Positions 1 through 7,157 of a stretch of DNA of 64,000 nt are shown here, one piece after another. The first letter of the stretch is position 1, and each line of letters starts with the position of its first letter. The notes beneath the pieces are model-generated. The model was given only the letters and a program-made list of their open reading frames with translations. It ran no database searches and was not told where the DNA came from. The DNA is taken from NCBI GenBank assembly GCA_006969905.1, contig CP030887.1, positions 2,282,730-2,346,729 of the forward strand, written 5' to 3'. The translations under genes were made by a program, and so were the position numbers. The stretch comes from Balneolaceae bacterium. GTDB lineage: Bacteria > Bacteroidota > Rhodothermia > Balneolales > Balneolaceae.

Positions 1-86
1 GTCCAAGTTGGGATGAGTTGCTACGCAACTTTGTACTTAGCCCAGCCACGTTGGAGATGAAGAGCGGAGCGAATTCATCTCCAACG
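1..86 (-). repeat. Gene-less integron-like cassette, second copy (cut by window edge)
   Basis: These 86 bases are identical to positions 1921-2006, and the match stops one base beyond the 7-base core ctccaac (79-85). Read on the minus strand it begins with the core gttggag, has a short hairpin (gttggagatgaa pairing with ttcatctccaac), and then enters the long attC-like arm gtggctgggctaagtaca. It is therefore a second copy of the small cassette at 1881-2005, with its end lost beyond position 1. It contains no gene. Confidence 0.8.
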
Positions 87-195
87 CTCAACTAAAATGA
101 GTATGCGCCCCAGTTGCTAAAAGCACCGAAGTTTCTTGTTCGCATTGTCATATCAATCGGCTCAGTTCGCATATTCATTTTAGTGTTTGTTAGGC
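79..195 (-). other. attC-like recombination site of the ATPase/DUF4435 cassette
   Basis: On the minus strand the site opens with gcctaac (195-189) directly after the stop codon of the ATPase gene. It has arms at 182-168 and 107-93 that pair over 15 bases with one mismatch, spacers of 6 and 7 bases, and closes with gttggag (85-79). The opening gcctaac is the exact reverse complement of gttaggc (1881-1875), the core at the start of the same cassette, as expected for an excised cassette circle. The consensus is RYYYAAC ... GTTRRRY; the closing core fits except for its last base. Confidence 0.75.
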
Positions 196-199
196 TCTT

Positions 200-1861
200 T
201 TAGTTGTTGTATAAGGCTTTTAATTCCACTCTTAAGTTGTCAATGAGTTCGATAGTACCACCTTCATAGTGCTTTGAAGTTGCCCTTAAGAAATCTAGGA
301 AACCTCTTGTTCCAGTTAATTTTACTATTTCGGCCAAAAGAAGTTTTCCTGGACAAAATCTCAAACATTCAATTATGTTTGAATCGTCAATAGCCTGTTG
401 TATTGCATCCAATTCCGCATTTAAATTTTCAATGATCGCATCTTCTCCAATTGCGTTTAATGCATAGTTAGTTTGCACATTAGACTCTGTTCTTAAGGCT
501 TGCTCAAGTTCTTCTTGATCGTTTAATGAATTAAGAATTCTTCTCTCAACAGATACAGCTAGTCCAACCCGAGCTCTACTGATCACTCTTTGAGCACCAA
601 TCTTCAGTTTATTTTCGGAGGTTTTCGCTTTTATAATTGCCTCAAGTTCGGGTACAGTAGGAATACTGTCAACTAAAGCCAATTTTTCTGTGATTTGTAC
701 TACAAGTTCTGGAATGCATAAATAAGATTCGGCCTCATGTAATCGCAAAACAGATATTCCATCTATGTTGTAGTTAGCAATGGATTCCTCTGATTTGTAA
801 TCATTGTCAACAACTCCTTTTAATGAGATTTCAGTTGTAATCTTATCCCAAACTCCACTTCTGGAAACTATGGATTTTACATTCTCCCCGCTTCCTTCGT
901 TAAGAATTTCAACATCGTTTTCTTCAATCATCCACCGATAAAAAATAGAATCGAAAGAAGATTCTTCACCTTCTGAAATTAAAACTTTAGAATTAGAAAG
1001 TAGAGCAGAAATTGAACCTAATAAATCTGATAAATCACTCCGGGGAATCTCTTTCAGGTTACCTATTTCAGTTATCTGATTGGATTCGTTTCCAAGAGCT
1101 ATGATCTTATCAACTTTATCTCTCTGGCTGAAACTTATACTATGCGTTGCATAGATAAATATTGCATCAGTTAGAGTTGACTCAATGGTGTTCCATAGTT
1201 TGATCGCTAATGCTGGGTTTAGATTTAATTCTGGTTCATCAATTACTAAAACACTGTCTTGATCGGCAAGAAGAGCAATATCTGCCAGTATAGAAATTAC
1301 CTGTTTTTCCCCATCTGATAATTGAGAGATATCATATGGTTCACTTTCATTTTTGCTGCATGATAAATTCTTATTTGATTCATTGAAAGTCAACTTAATC
1401 TTAGGGAAGATTTCTTGGAATAGATTTATGAGCTTTTCAATGGGTGGGGTTTCTCGCTCTGGGTAAGAGCCATTCATTCCATTTTGTTTCCATTCGTCGA
1501 CTTTATCGGAGTGATTACTTTTAATTTCTTGACCTTTTACGTCAAGAAGAATCAAGCTTTCTTGTATTCTCGAAGCAATCGTCGATTTTAACTTTTCCTG
1601 TCTTGTTTGTGATGCTATATCAATCGATCTAAACTGGTTGAAGTTATTTCTGTTCAATTGCAGATTTCCATTGACGTTAATGGCTCTTCCTCCCTCGACG
1701 TAGATAATTTTGTTAGCACTCCTTGTGAAAATCGAATGCGCATTATCCCTAATCTCAACTAATAATTTGGATTTTCCAGATCCATTAGCGCCTAGAATTA
1801 CATTGATTTTTCCGAATGAGAAATCGGTATTTAGTCTAGTGGAATGATATTGATACGTCAT
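200..1861 (-). CDS. AAA ATPase with C-terminal DUF4435/TOPRIM-like domain (defence-type cassette gene)
   Basis: The 553-residue protein has an N-terminal ABC/SMC-like ATPase domain. Walker A (GANGSGKS) is at about residues 24-31, an ABC-type signature (LSDGEK) lies near 180, and Walker B (VLVIDEPELNLN) near 205. The second half opens with VLISEGEESSFD and continues with VVDNDY, the pattern of DUF4435/OLD-family TOPRIM-like regions. Relatives occur in OLD- and Gabija-like antiphage ATPase-nucleases; a nuclease role here is inferred from family only. The gene lies alone between two attC-like sites. Its start is 13 bases after one core and its stop is 4 bases before the next site, the tight packing of a cassette gene. 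It presumably relies on a promoter outside the cassette. Confidence 0.75.
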   Translation of the reverse strand: MTYQYHSTRLNTDFSFGKINVILGANGSGKSKLLVEIRDNAHSIFTRSANKIIYVEGGRAINVNGNLQLNRNNFNQFRSIDIASQTRQEKLKSTIASRIQESLILLDVKGQEIKSNHSDKVDEWKQNGMNGSYPERETPPIEKLINLFQEIFPKIKLTFNESNKNLSCSKNESEPYDISQLSDGEKQVISILADIALLADQDSVLVIDEPELNLNPALAIKLWNTIESTLTDAIFIYATHSISFSQRDKVDKIIALGNESNQITEIGNLKEIPRSDLSDLLGSISALLSNSKVLISEGEESSFDSIFYRWMIEENDVEILNEGSGENVKSIVSRSGVWDKITTEISLKGVVDNDYKSEESIANYNIDGISVLRLHEAESYLCIPELVVQITEKLALVDSIPTVPELEAIIKAKTSENKLKIGAQRVISRARVGLAVSVERRILNSLNDQEELEQALRTESNVQTNYALNAIGEDAIIENLNAELDAIQQAIDDSNIIECLRFCPGKLLLAEIVKLTGTRGFLDFLRATSKHYEGGTIELIDNLRVELKALYNN

Positions 1862-1874
1862 AGGTGATAATTGA

Positions 1875-1976
1875 GCCTAACGTGGCTGGGCTAAGTACAG
1901 TGGTTATACCATTGAATTTAGTCCAAGTTGGGATGAGTTGCTACGCAACTTTGTACTTAGCCCAGCCACGTTGGAG
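1875..1976 (-). other. attC-like site of the gene-less cassette, copy A
   Basis: An 18-base arm at 1882-1899 (gtggctgggctaagtaca) pairs perfectly with 1952-1969. Outside the arms lie gcctaac (1875-1881) and gttggag (1970-1976). Read on the minus strand the site starts with ctccaac and ends with gttaggc, which fits the GTTRRRY core exactly. A second small hairpin (agttgctacgcaact) lies in the loop. Confidence 0.8.
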
Positions 1977-2005
1977 ATGAAGAGCGGAGCGAATTCATCT
2001 CCAAC
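1881..2005 (-). mobile_element. Gene-less integron-like cassette, copy A (about 124 bp)
   Basis: On the minus strand the element runs from core gttggag (2005-1999) to core gttaggc (1881-1875). Its internal ctccaac (1976-1970) is the exact reverse complement of its first core, so the excised circle would rebuild a perfect site. It has no open reading frame of useful length and is essentially a free attC. Positions 1921-2006 recur exactly at 1-86, so the same cassette sits on both sides of the ATPase cassette. Confidence 0.7.
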
Positions 2006-2067
2006 GTTCCGGCTAAAAAGCGTTGCTGTCCCGCAGGGCAGCTATGATTTTTTAGCCATTGTTGTGC
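1999..2067 (-). other. attC-like site of the ParB/Mrr cassette
   Basis: On the minus strand the site begins with gcacaac (2067-2061) directly after the stop codon of the Mrr-like gene. Its arms are ggctaaaaa (near 2057) pairing with tttttagcc (near 2011), and it ends with gttggag (2005-1999). The opening gcacaac is the exact reverse complement of gttgtgc at 4008-4002, in front of the first gene of the same cassette. At 69 bp it is at the short end of known attC sizes. Confidence 0.75.
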
Positions 2068-2925
2068 TCAGTTTTTTATCCATTTTTCAAATTCCACAGA
2101 ATTGTAGTTATCATTTACGATACCAATTTCATGTGTTATCAGATCAAAAATTATGTCGTCAATGTCAACAATGTAGATTCCTAATTTTGCAGCAAGGTCT
2201 ATTGAGTCCCTTGAATAATAGCTAGTTGTAACAAAAAGGTACAAGAAAGGATCTGCTAACTTTACTAAGTTCAAAATATTAGTTTCTCCTAGCCAAGCAT
2301 TTTCCTTATTAGGGTTGACAGCTTCTTGAAGTATTTTGACGCTACCTAAAAACTCTCTAATCTCCTTGGTTCCAATTTTATGTTTAGGATTATATCTTTT
2401 AGATTGACCGACAACTCTAAATGAGAAATCTTTGGATTTCAGATTTAATTCTTCACCATTTATATTCAGTAGTTTTTGAAAGTTTCCTTTTCCAAGAAAA
2501 TCTATTCCACCATCTGCAGAGGCTCTAGACACAAATGAAAAATCACACATCAAAAGATTAATGTATTTCGCAGAAAACTTTTCAAATAAAAAGTCATTAA
2601 GCTTTATGAGCTTATTATAGAAGTCTGTGTAGTTTTTAAATCTGACGTCCTTATATGCTATTCCAACTACCGAGAATTCATCGCTAGTAGAAAACTTGAA
2701 TTTTGCTTCTGACCGTTTGGATTCTCTGTATTTAATATAATTGTTTAGCCTTTTCTTAATCTGTTTTGCTATGACTTTATAGTCTTCGTCATCTAGATAA
2801 AGATCATTTTCTTCATCATGCTTTTCAATAATGTCATATAGGTCAAGACGTTGGTAGATAGGTGGTGCTATAAGAACTCTCTCTGCTACATCATCGACTA
2901 CGTCTTTAAATCTTGATTCTTTCAT
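2068..2925 (-). CDS. Mrr-like PD-(D/E)XK restriction endonuclease
   Basis: The 285-residue protein carries a Mrr-type catalytic core in its C-terminal half. It has GGIDFLG (metal-binding Asp) near residue 140, then VVGQSKRY (the QxK variant of ExK) near 170, then EIREFLGSVKIL and a late LFVTTSYYSRDSIDLAAKLGI segment, all in the order seen in Mrr_cat proteins that cut modified or foreign DNA. The N-terminal 100 residues are charged, helical and unrecognised. It overlaps the upstream ParB-like gene by 20 bases, so the two are probably translated together, and its stop abuts an attC-like site. A defence role is inferred from family and location. Confidence 0.7.
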   Translation of the reverse strand: MKESRFKDVVDDVAERVLIAPPIYQRLDLYDIIEKHDEENDLYLDDEDYKVIAKQIKKRLNNYIKYRESKRSEAKFKFSTSDEFSVVGIAYKDVRFKNYTDFYNKLIKLNDFLFEKFSAKYINLLMCDFSFVSRASADGGIDFLGKGNFQKLLNINGEELNLKSKDFSFRVVGQSKRYNPKHKIGTKEIREFLGSVKILQEAVNPNKENAWLGETNILNLVKLADPFLYLFVTTSYYSRDSIDLAAKLGIYIVDIDDIIFDLITHEIGIVNDNYNSVEFEKWIKN

Positions 2926-3985
2926 ATTGACTTAGCCTTTTTTCAATAATCTCTTTGAGTTCTATCAATAGCGTTTGGTCTTCTTCAGAGAAGTTTTCAA
3001 GCTCATCCATTGGGAGCTTGGTTAGAACTTCCTTGGCTTGTAAAACTTCTTTTTTCCAATCGAAACTCTGATATTTTAGAACTATTGCTAAAGCACTCTC
3101 GAGAGAGGTTGAATCTTCTTTTAAGGCATTTAGTGCATCATCATTTGCAATCACTTTGGTTAAGTCACGGACGTTAGAAGAACTAGGAATTTTTTGAATG
3201 TCTCCATTCTCAGGGTCTTCAATAATCCATTTGTAAAAGTAGTGGTACTCATCTTCTTCCTCAAATGTCAAAGTTTCTTCATTATATCCGAAATGTCGTC
3301 TAAGAGGAACCCTTCCCACAAGTTCATAGAAATAAGTTATCCTGTCAGTTTCGGCATACTCACCGTAGTCTGGGTCTTCTGTCATTTGTTCCCACAGCTT
3401 ATATGCCTTATATACACGATTTACTTCCTGGGTTCTGCTACCTATGGCATTTGCAACATCTTGAGGTTCTAGGTTTTCATCCTCAATCATTGTCTTTATT
3501 AGAACCGCCTTTTGATATGTTCCCCACGGTCTAATTTCAGAAATATGCCTTATTCCTTGAACTTTAAGCCTATTAACTTCTGTGTCACATTCTGGATCAA
3601 TGACACTAACTTTTAATTTCTCAAACGAGCTGTAGATTGAAGCATCTTGGATACCTTCATCAATCATTTCCTTTACCCATTTTAACGCAGCTAGCCTCCG
3701 ATTTCCTTCAATTACGACATAATTGTCATCTTCAATTTTAGAAACAACAATTCTATCAACAGGTAAAAAACCAACTTCCAATATTGAATCTCTTAAACTT
3801 CGAATCTGAAATTCGTTACTTTTTAATTTCTCAAAAGCATTCTCTTGAACTGCTGGATCTGTTATTTTGTCTTGAGGTGTTTTTTTTGACCCAAATTCAA
3901 AGTGGGCAAATCGCAAATTATTTGGATCTAGATAAAGATTCTCAAAATCTACTTCCTTATCCGTGAATTTTATTTCGTTTTCCAT
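2906..3985 (-). CDS. ParB/Srx-like N-terminal domain protein
   Basis: I chose the ATG at 3985 (MENEIKFTDKEV, 359 residues). A longer frame to 4126 would run into the recombinase gene and the attachment region. Residues about 65-105 hold the ParB/sulfiredoxin-like signature, with LRDSILEVGFLPVDRIVV followed by YVVIEGNRRLAALK; the GNRR block is the nucleotide-binding part of the fold. The rest is acidic and unrecognised, with a helix-turn-helix-like stretch (LEPQDVANAIGSRTQEVNRVYKAY) near residue 165. ParB-type domains bind CTP or ATP and sometimes act as nucleases or as adaptors beside restriction genes. It is the first gene of a two-gene cassette with the Mrr-like nuclease. Confidence 0.65.
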   Translation of the reverse strand: MENEIKFTDKEVDFENLYLDPNNLRFAHFEFGSKKTPQDKITDPAVQENAFEKLKSNEFQIRSLRDSILEVGFLPVDRIVVSKIEDDNYVVIEGNRRLAALKWVKEMIDEGIQDASIYSSFEKLKVSVIDPECDTEVNRLKVQGIRHISEIRPWGTYQKAVLIKTMIEDENLEPQDVANAIGSRTQEVNRVYKAYKLWEQMTEDPDYGEYAETDRITYFYELVGRVPLRRHFGYNEETLTFEEEDEYHYFYKWIIEDPENGDIQKIPSSSNVRDLTKVIANDDALNALKEDSTSLESALAIVLKYQSFDWKKEVLQAKEVLTKLPMDELENFSEEDQTLLIELKEIIEKRLSQYERIKI

Positions 3986-4094
3986 AATTCTTTTTAATTG
4001 AGCACAACATAAGAATAACACGCATTGAGTTGGTGTTATCCTAGTTTCATCTTTAAGTTTTATTGTTGTTATTCCTATAATTAATAAGGATAAC
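3986..4094. other. attI-like primary insertion region between recombinase and first cassette
   Basis: This 109-base gap separates divergent genes, the place of attI in integrons. On the minus strand it holds the core gttgtgc (4008-4002), whose reverse complement opens the attC-like site at the far end of the first cassette. Just upstream is an inverted repeat (ataacac at about 4014 and gtgttat at about 4032), and gttatcc/ggataac recurs near the recombinase start; these are candidate recombinase-binding sites. The region should also carry the recombinase promoter, but no clear box can be named. Confidence 0.55.
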
Positions 4095-4937
4095 ATGAAG
4101 AAAAATGATTTAATAGCAAAATACAAACATCATCTTACGCTAAAGAATTTTAGTGAAAGTACGATAAGAGCATATCAAAATGGATTGTACATTTTCCTAA
4201 GTTATATACAGCAAAGAACTATTGAGAAAGTTACTCCAGTTATCTTAGAATCCTTCTTTTATTATTATAAAAAAGAGGTTGGATATAGTTACTCAATGAT
4301 GAAGCAGCTTCTTGCTTCTGTTAAGTTTTTGTATCACGATGTGTTAAAAGAAGACATCGATTTCGATTTCAATATCAAAATGAAAAAACCTTCTACTATC
4401 CCAGAAGTCCTTTCGGTAGAAGAAGTTCAACGATTTCTTAATTCTTTTACTAATCTAAAGCACAAAGCCATTTTTGCCTTATGTTATTCAGCGGGACTTA
4501 GATTGAGTGAAATTTTGAATCTACGAATCAGTGACATTGATTCAAATCGTATGCAAATTCGTATTGCACAGGCAAAGGGAAAGAAAGATCGCTATTCCAT
4601 GCTTTCACCAAATGTGCTGGAACTGCTAAGAAACTACGTTAAAGAGTATCAACCAGAGATTTTTTTATTTGAGGGGCAAAACGGAGGGCAGTATTCTGCA
4701 TCATCCATTCAAAACCTTATGAGAAAACACCGTAAGCTGGCTAAGATCAAAAAGAAAGCTACTCCACATACCTTAAGACATTCGTTTGCTACTCATTTAT
4801 TAGATAACGGAACAGACATCCGTTTTATACAGGAGTTACTGGGGCATGCACATATCTCCACAACTCAGATTTATACTCATGTTTCAAACCGAACTATGAA
4901 GGATATCAAAAGTCCTATAGAAAATATTGAGTTTTGA
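4095..4937 (+). CDS. Tyrosine recombinase, integron-integrase-like but lacking the IntI-specific insertion
   Basis: The 280-residue protein has a SAM-like N-terminal DNA-binding domain (to about 95) and a phage-integrase catalytic domain. All catalytic positions are visible: Arg in SAGLRLSEIL, Lys in AKGKKDR, HTLRH, GH in ELLGHAHIS, and the Tyr nucleophile in TTQIYTH. The segment ATPHTLRHSFAT and the ending IKSPIENIEF resemble IntI (which ends with a similar RSPLD). However, the extra block that IntI proteins carry before PHTLRH is absent: PEIFLF runs straight into the next helix, as in XerC/XerD. It is divergent from the cassette array with an attI-like gap between, so it is the likely cassette recombinase. 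Confidence 0.8.
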   Translation: MKKNDLIAKYKHHLTLKNFSESTIRAYQNGLYIFLSYIQQRTIEKVTPVILESFFYYYKKEVGYSYSMMKQLLASVKFLYHDVLKEDIDFDFNIKMKKPSTIPEVLSVEEVQRFLNSFTNLKHKAIFALCYSAGLRLSEILNLRISDIDSNRMQIRIAQAKGKKDRYSMLSPNVLELLRNYVKEYQPEIFLFEGQNGGQYSASSIQNLMRKHRKLAKIKKKATPHTLRHSFATHLLDNGTDIRFIQELLGHAHISTTQIYTHVSNRTMKDIKSPIENIEF

Positions 4938-5013
4938 GCAGTGTTTGCCAGATGTAATTTGGTATTTGAAATTTCCTCCAAGTATCTTCCTGCAAAATCG
5001 AAGCAGCGTTTTA

Positions 5014-6228
5014 ATGAGCAATATCTCTAAAGAAGTACAACTACGAACTAAAGGCGTACTTCCTGTACAGAAGTTAAAAATATTACGAGAGCTTGGAATC
5101 CTTGATTCCCATCCAGATTACCCTATACAGGATAACCAATTTCAGCCTAACTCACTGGATCTTCGTCTCGGGGAGGTTGCCTACCGGGTGCGTTGCAGTT
5201 TTTTGCCGGAAAATGAAACCGTGGAACAAAAGATCGAAAAACTTGAACAGTATTCGTTTTCCATTAAAGAGGGGGCTGTTCTGGAAGAGAATTGTGTGTA
5301 CATCATCCCGCTGCTGGAAAAGCTGAATCTTCCCCGGTCTCACTATTCAGCACAGCATACCCATGTAAACGGACATGCAGAAGGAGATGAGGTAAGGCTT
5401 GTTTCAATGGAAAACCTTTCTGCCAAAGCCAACCCTAAAAGTTCAACCGGCCGCCTGGATGTTTTTACCCGCGTGATCACCGATCACTCACATCGTTTTG
5501 AAGAAATTATACCCGGTTACCAGGGGAATCTGTACCTCGAAGTAGTCCCCAAATCCTTTTCCATCAAAGTACGAACCGGGCAGCGCCTGAACCAGCTTCG
5601 GGTTCGGCATGGTTTTGAGGTAGTTTCTGATCAGGATTTATTGCGTATACACGCTACTGATCCGCTGTTGTTTGATGAGAATGTGAAACCGGTTTCCATG
5701 GAGCAGATTAAGGTGAACCAGGGCTTGTTTATGAGTGTGCAACTGAAAGGAAAGAAAGGGGAGGTTATCGGCTACAAGGCTAAAAAGCATAATAATTTTA
5801 TAGACCTGGAAAACCTGAACCACTATGAAATAGAGGAGTTCTGGGAGCCTATTTATGCCACACCTGATGCGCGTTATATTTTAGAGCCGGAAGCTTTTTA
5901 TATTTTTGCGTCTAAAGAACGGATACGGGTTCCGGCCCAACTGGCCTGCGAGATGATGGCTTATGACACCGGATCTGGTGAATTGAGAACACATTATGCC
6001 GGATTTTTTGACAGCGGTTTTGGTGGCTCAATTGAGGATAAAGGGGCGAGAGCTGTTCTGGAAGTACGATCCCATGATGTTCCTTTTATGATAGAAGACG
6101 GGCAGACCCTTTTCAGTATGCAGTTTGAACCAAATACAGAAATCCCGGAGTTTATTTACGGAACCGAGATACAAAGCAATTACCAGGGCCAAGGGCTTAA
6201 ACTAGGTAAACACTTTAAACAGTCATGA
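5014..6228 (+). CDS. 2'-deoxycytidine 5'-triphosphate deaminase, double-domain type
   Basis: The enzyme should convert dCTP to dUTP for thymidylate synthesis. I prefer the ATG at 5014 (MSNISKEVQ, 404 residues) because the frame upstream to 4927 overlaps the recombinase stop and looks non-coding. The protein is a tandem of two dUTPase/DCD-like beta folds. The first half has QPNSLDLRLGEVAYRV and SSTGRLDVFTRV (the nucleotide-binding Ser-x-x-Arg region), and the second has LEPEAFYIFASKERIRVP with GFFDSGFGG. About 400 residues with two halves is normal for the PF06559-type DCD family and twice the length of classical Dcd. The last bases overlap the next start as ATGA, so it leads a three-gene operon. 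Confidence 0.85.
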   Translation: MSNISKEVQLRTKGVLPVQKLKILRELGILDSHPDYPIQDNQFQPNSLDLRLGEVAYRVRCSFLPENETVEQKIEKLEQYSFSIKEGAVLEENCVYIIPLLEKLNLPRSHYSAQHTHVNGHAEGDEVRLVSMENLSAKANPKSSTGRLDVFTRVITDHSHRFEEIIPGYQGNLYLEVVPKSFSIKVRTGQRLNQLRVRHGFEVVSDQDLLRIHATDPLLFDENVKPVSMEQIKVNQGLFMSVQLKGKKGEVIGYKAKKHNNFIDLENLNHYEIEEFWEPIYATPDARYILEPEAFYIFASKERIRVPAQLACEMMAYDTGSGELRTHYAGFFDSGFGGSIEDKGARAVLEVRSHDVPFMIEDGQTLFSMQFEPNTEIPEFIYGTEIQSNYQGQGLKLGKHFKQS

Positions 6229-6449
6229 ATTCATTTTTAGTAAATCGTTGTATTTGCCACGATGCTTCTTTCGAAGAGATTAAGGAACACAGCGAGAAAA
6301 ATGGGTTTACCACAATTAAAGAATTACAGGCTGAGGAATTGTGCAGTACCAAGTGTAAGATGTGTGCTCCTTACCTGGAACTTATGTTGAAAACAGGAGA
6401 AACTTCTTTCACGCCGGGAGAGTACCTGAACCGGAAAGAAGCGGGATGA
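6225..6449 (+). CDS. Small BFD-like [2Fe-2S]-type cysteine protein
   Basis: The 74-residue protein has the bacterioferritin-associated-ferredoxin pattern. CIC lies near residue 9 and CSTKCKMC near residue 40, which supplies CxC plus CxxC (with one further Cys) as likely ligands for a [2Fe-2S] cluster, within two helices (EEIKEHSEKNGFTTIKEL). Its partner is unknown. It is joined by ATGA overlaps to the dCTP deaminase before it and to rsmE after it, so all three should be co-transcribed. A link between iron-sulfur chemistry and either neighbour is not evident. Confidence 0.7.
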   Translation: MNSFLVNRCICHDASFEEIKEHSEKNGFTTIKELQAEELCSTKCKMCAPYLELMLKTGETSFTPGEYLNRKEAG

Positions 6450-7138
6450 ATTATTTCTACGCCCCGCCTCAGGATTGGCAGAAAGATGAAAGTGTAGAAA
6501 TAAAAGGGCAGGAAGCCCAGCATATTTCGAAAGTGTTGAGGCATAAAGCAGGGGATGAAATTCTGGTAGCTGATGGAGTAGGTAACCGATGTAAATGTGT
6601 GATTACTAATATTTCCAAGAGATCGATCAGCGCAAACATCATTCGCAAAACTCATAGGGAAGCCCCTTCCATAAAAAAAATAATGGCTCTGGGCGCCATC
6701 AAAAAAAGAGACCGATTAGAGTTTGCTATCGAGAAAGCAGTTGAACTTGATGCCTGGGAAATCTGTGTTTTTAATGCGGATCATTCAGAGCGCTCCAAAC
6801 TAAATGAGGGGCGTTTGCATACTCTGATAGTTAGTGCATTCAAGCAATGCGGTAGGTTCTATTTGCCCAGGTTGATAACTTTGAATTCACTGGATGAGGT
6901 ATTTGAGTATTATTCCGGACATTCCTATTTCATGGCTTACTTAGGGGAAGAAGATACTCAACCACCCCCTGAACTAAATTCGGAACACAATTTACTTTTG
7001 GTAGGACCGGAAGGTGGTTTTTCTGAAAGAGAAGCTCAACTAAATAAAAAGAATAATGGAAGCTTTGTAAGTCTTGGAGAAAACCGTTTACGGGCCGAGA
7101 CGGCAGCTGCCGCTTTTCTATCCCGGTACCTGGTTTAA
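6446..7138 (+). CDS. rsmE: 16S rRNA m3U1498 methyltransferase RsmE
   Basis: The enzyme methylates N3 of U1498 in 16S rRNA using S-adenosylmethionine. The ATG at 6446 gives MNYFYAPPQDW (230 residues); the start overlaps the preceding stop. The N-terminal PUA-like part shows HISKVLRHKAGDEILVADG. The SPOUT domain shows IKKRDRLEFAIEKAVELDAWEI, then LLVGPEGGFSEREAQL and LGENRLRAETAA, the knotted SAM-binding loops typical of RsmE. The length is normal. Confidence 0.92.
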   Translation: MNYFYAPPQDWQKDESVEIKGQEAQHISKVLRHKAGDEILVADGVGNRCKCVITNISKRSISANIIRKTHREAPSIKKIMALGAIKKRDRLEFAIEKAVELDAWEICVFNADHSERSKLNEGRLHTLIVSAFKQCGRFYLPRLITLNSLDEVFEYYSGHSYFMAYLGEEDTQPPPELNSEHNLLLVGPEGGFSEREAQLNKKNNGSFVSLGENRLRAETAAAAFLSRYLV

Positions 7139-7157
7139 AGGAGCAGTTTAAATCTTT

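Noticed and set aside
1-2006. Transposon ends flanking the ATPase gene
   Set aside because: The 86-base direct repeats looked like element termini, but no transposase is inside and the core/attC pairs explain the repeats as a duplicated mini-cassette.
1938-2225. Plus-strand open frame of 95 codons over the attC-like sites
   Set aside because: It runs across two cassette borders and the antisense end of the Mrr-like gene; no protein-like features. A shadow frame.
3986-4126. N-terminal extension of the ParB-like protein with a hydrophobic helix
   Set aside because: The extra 47 residues would overlap the recombinase start and use the attI-like region as coding; the core site and the ATG at 3985 explain the region better.
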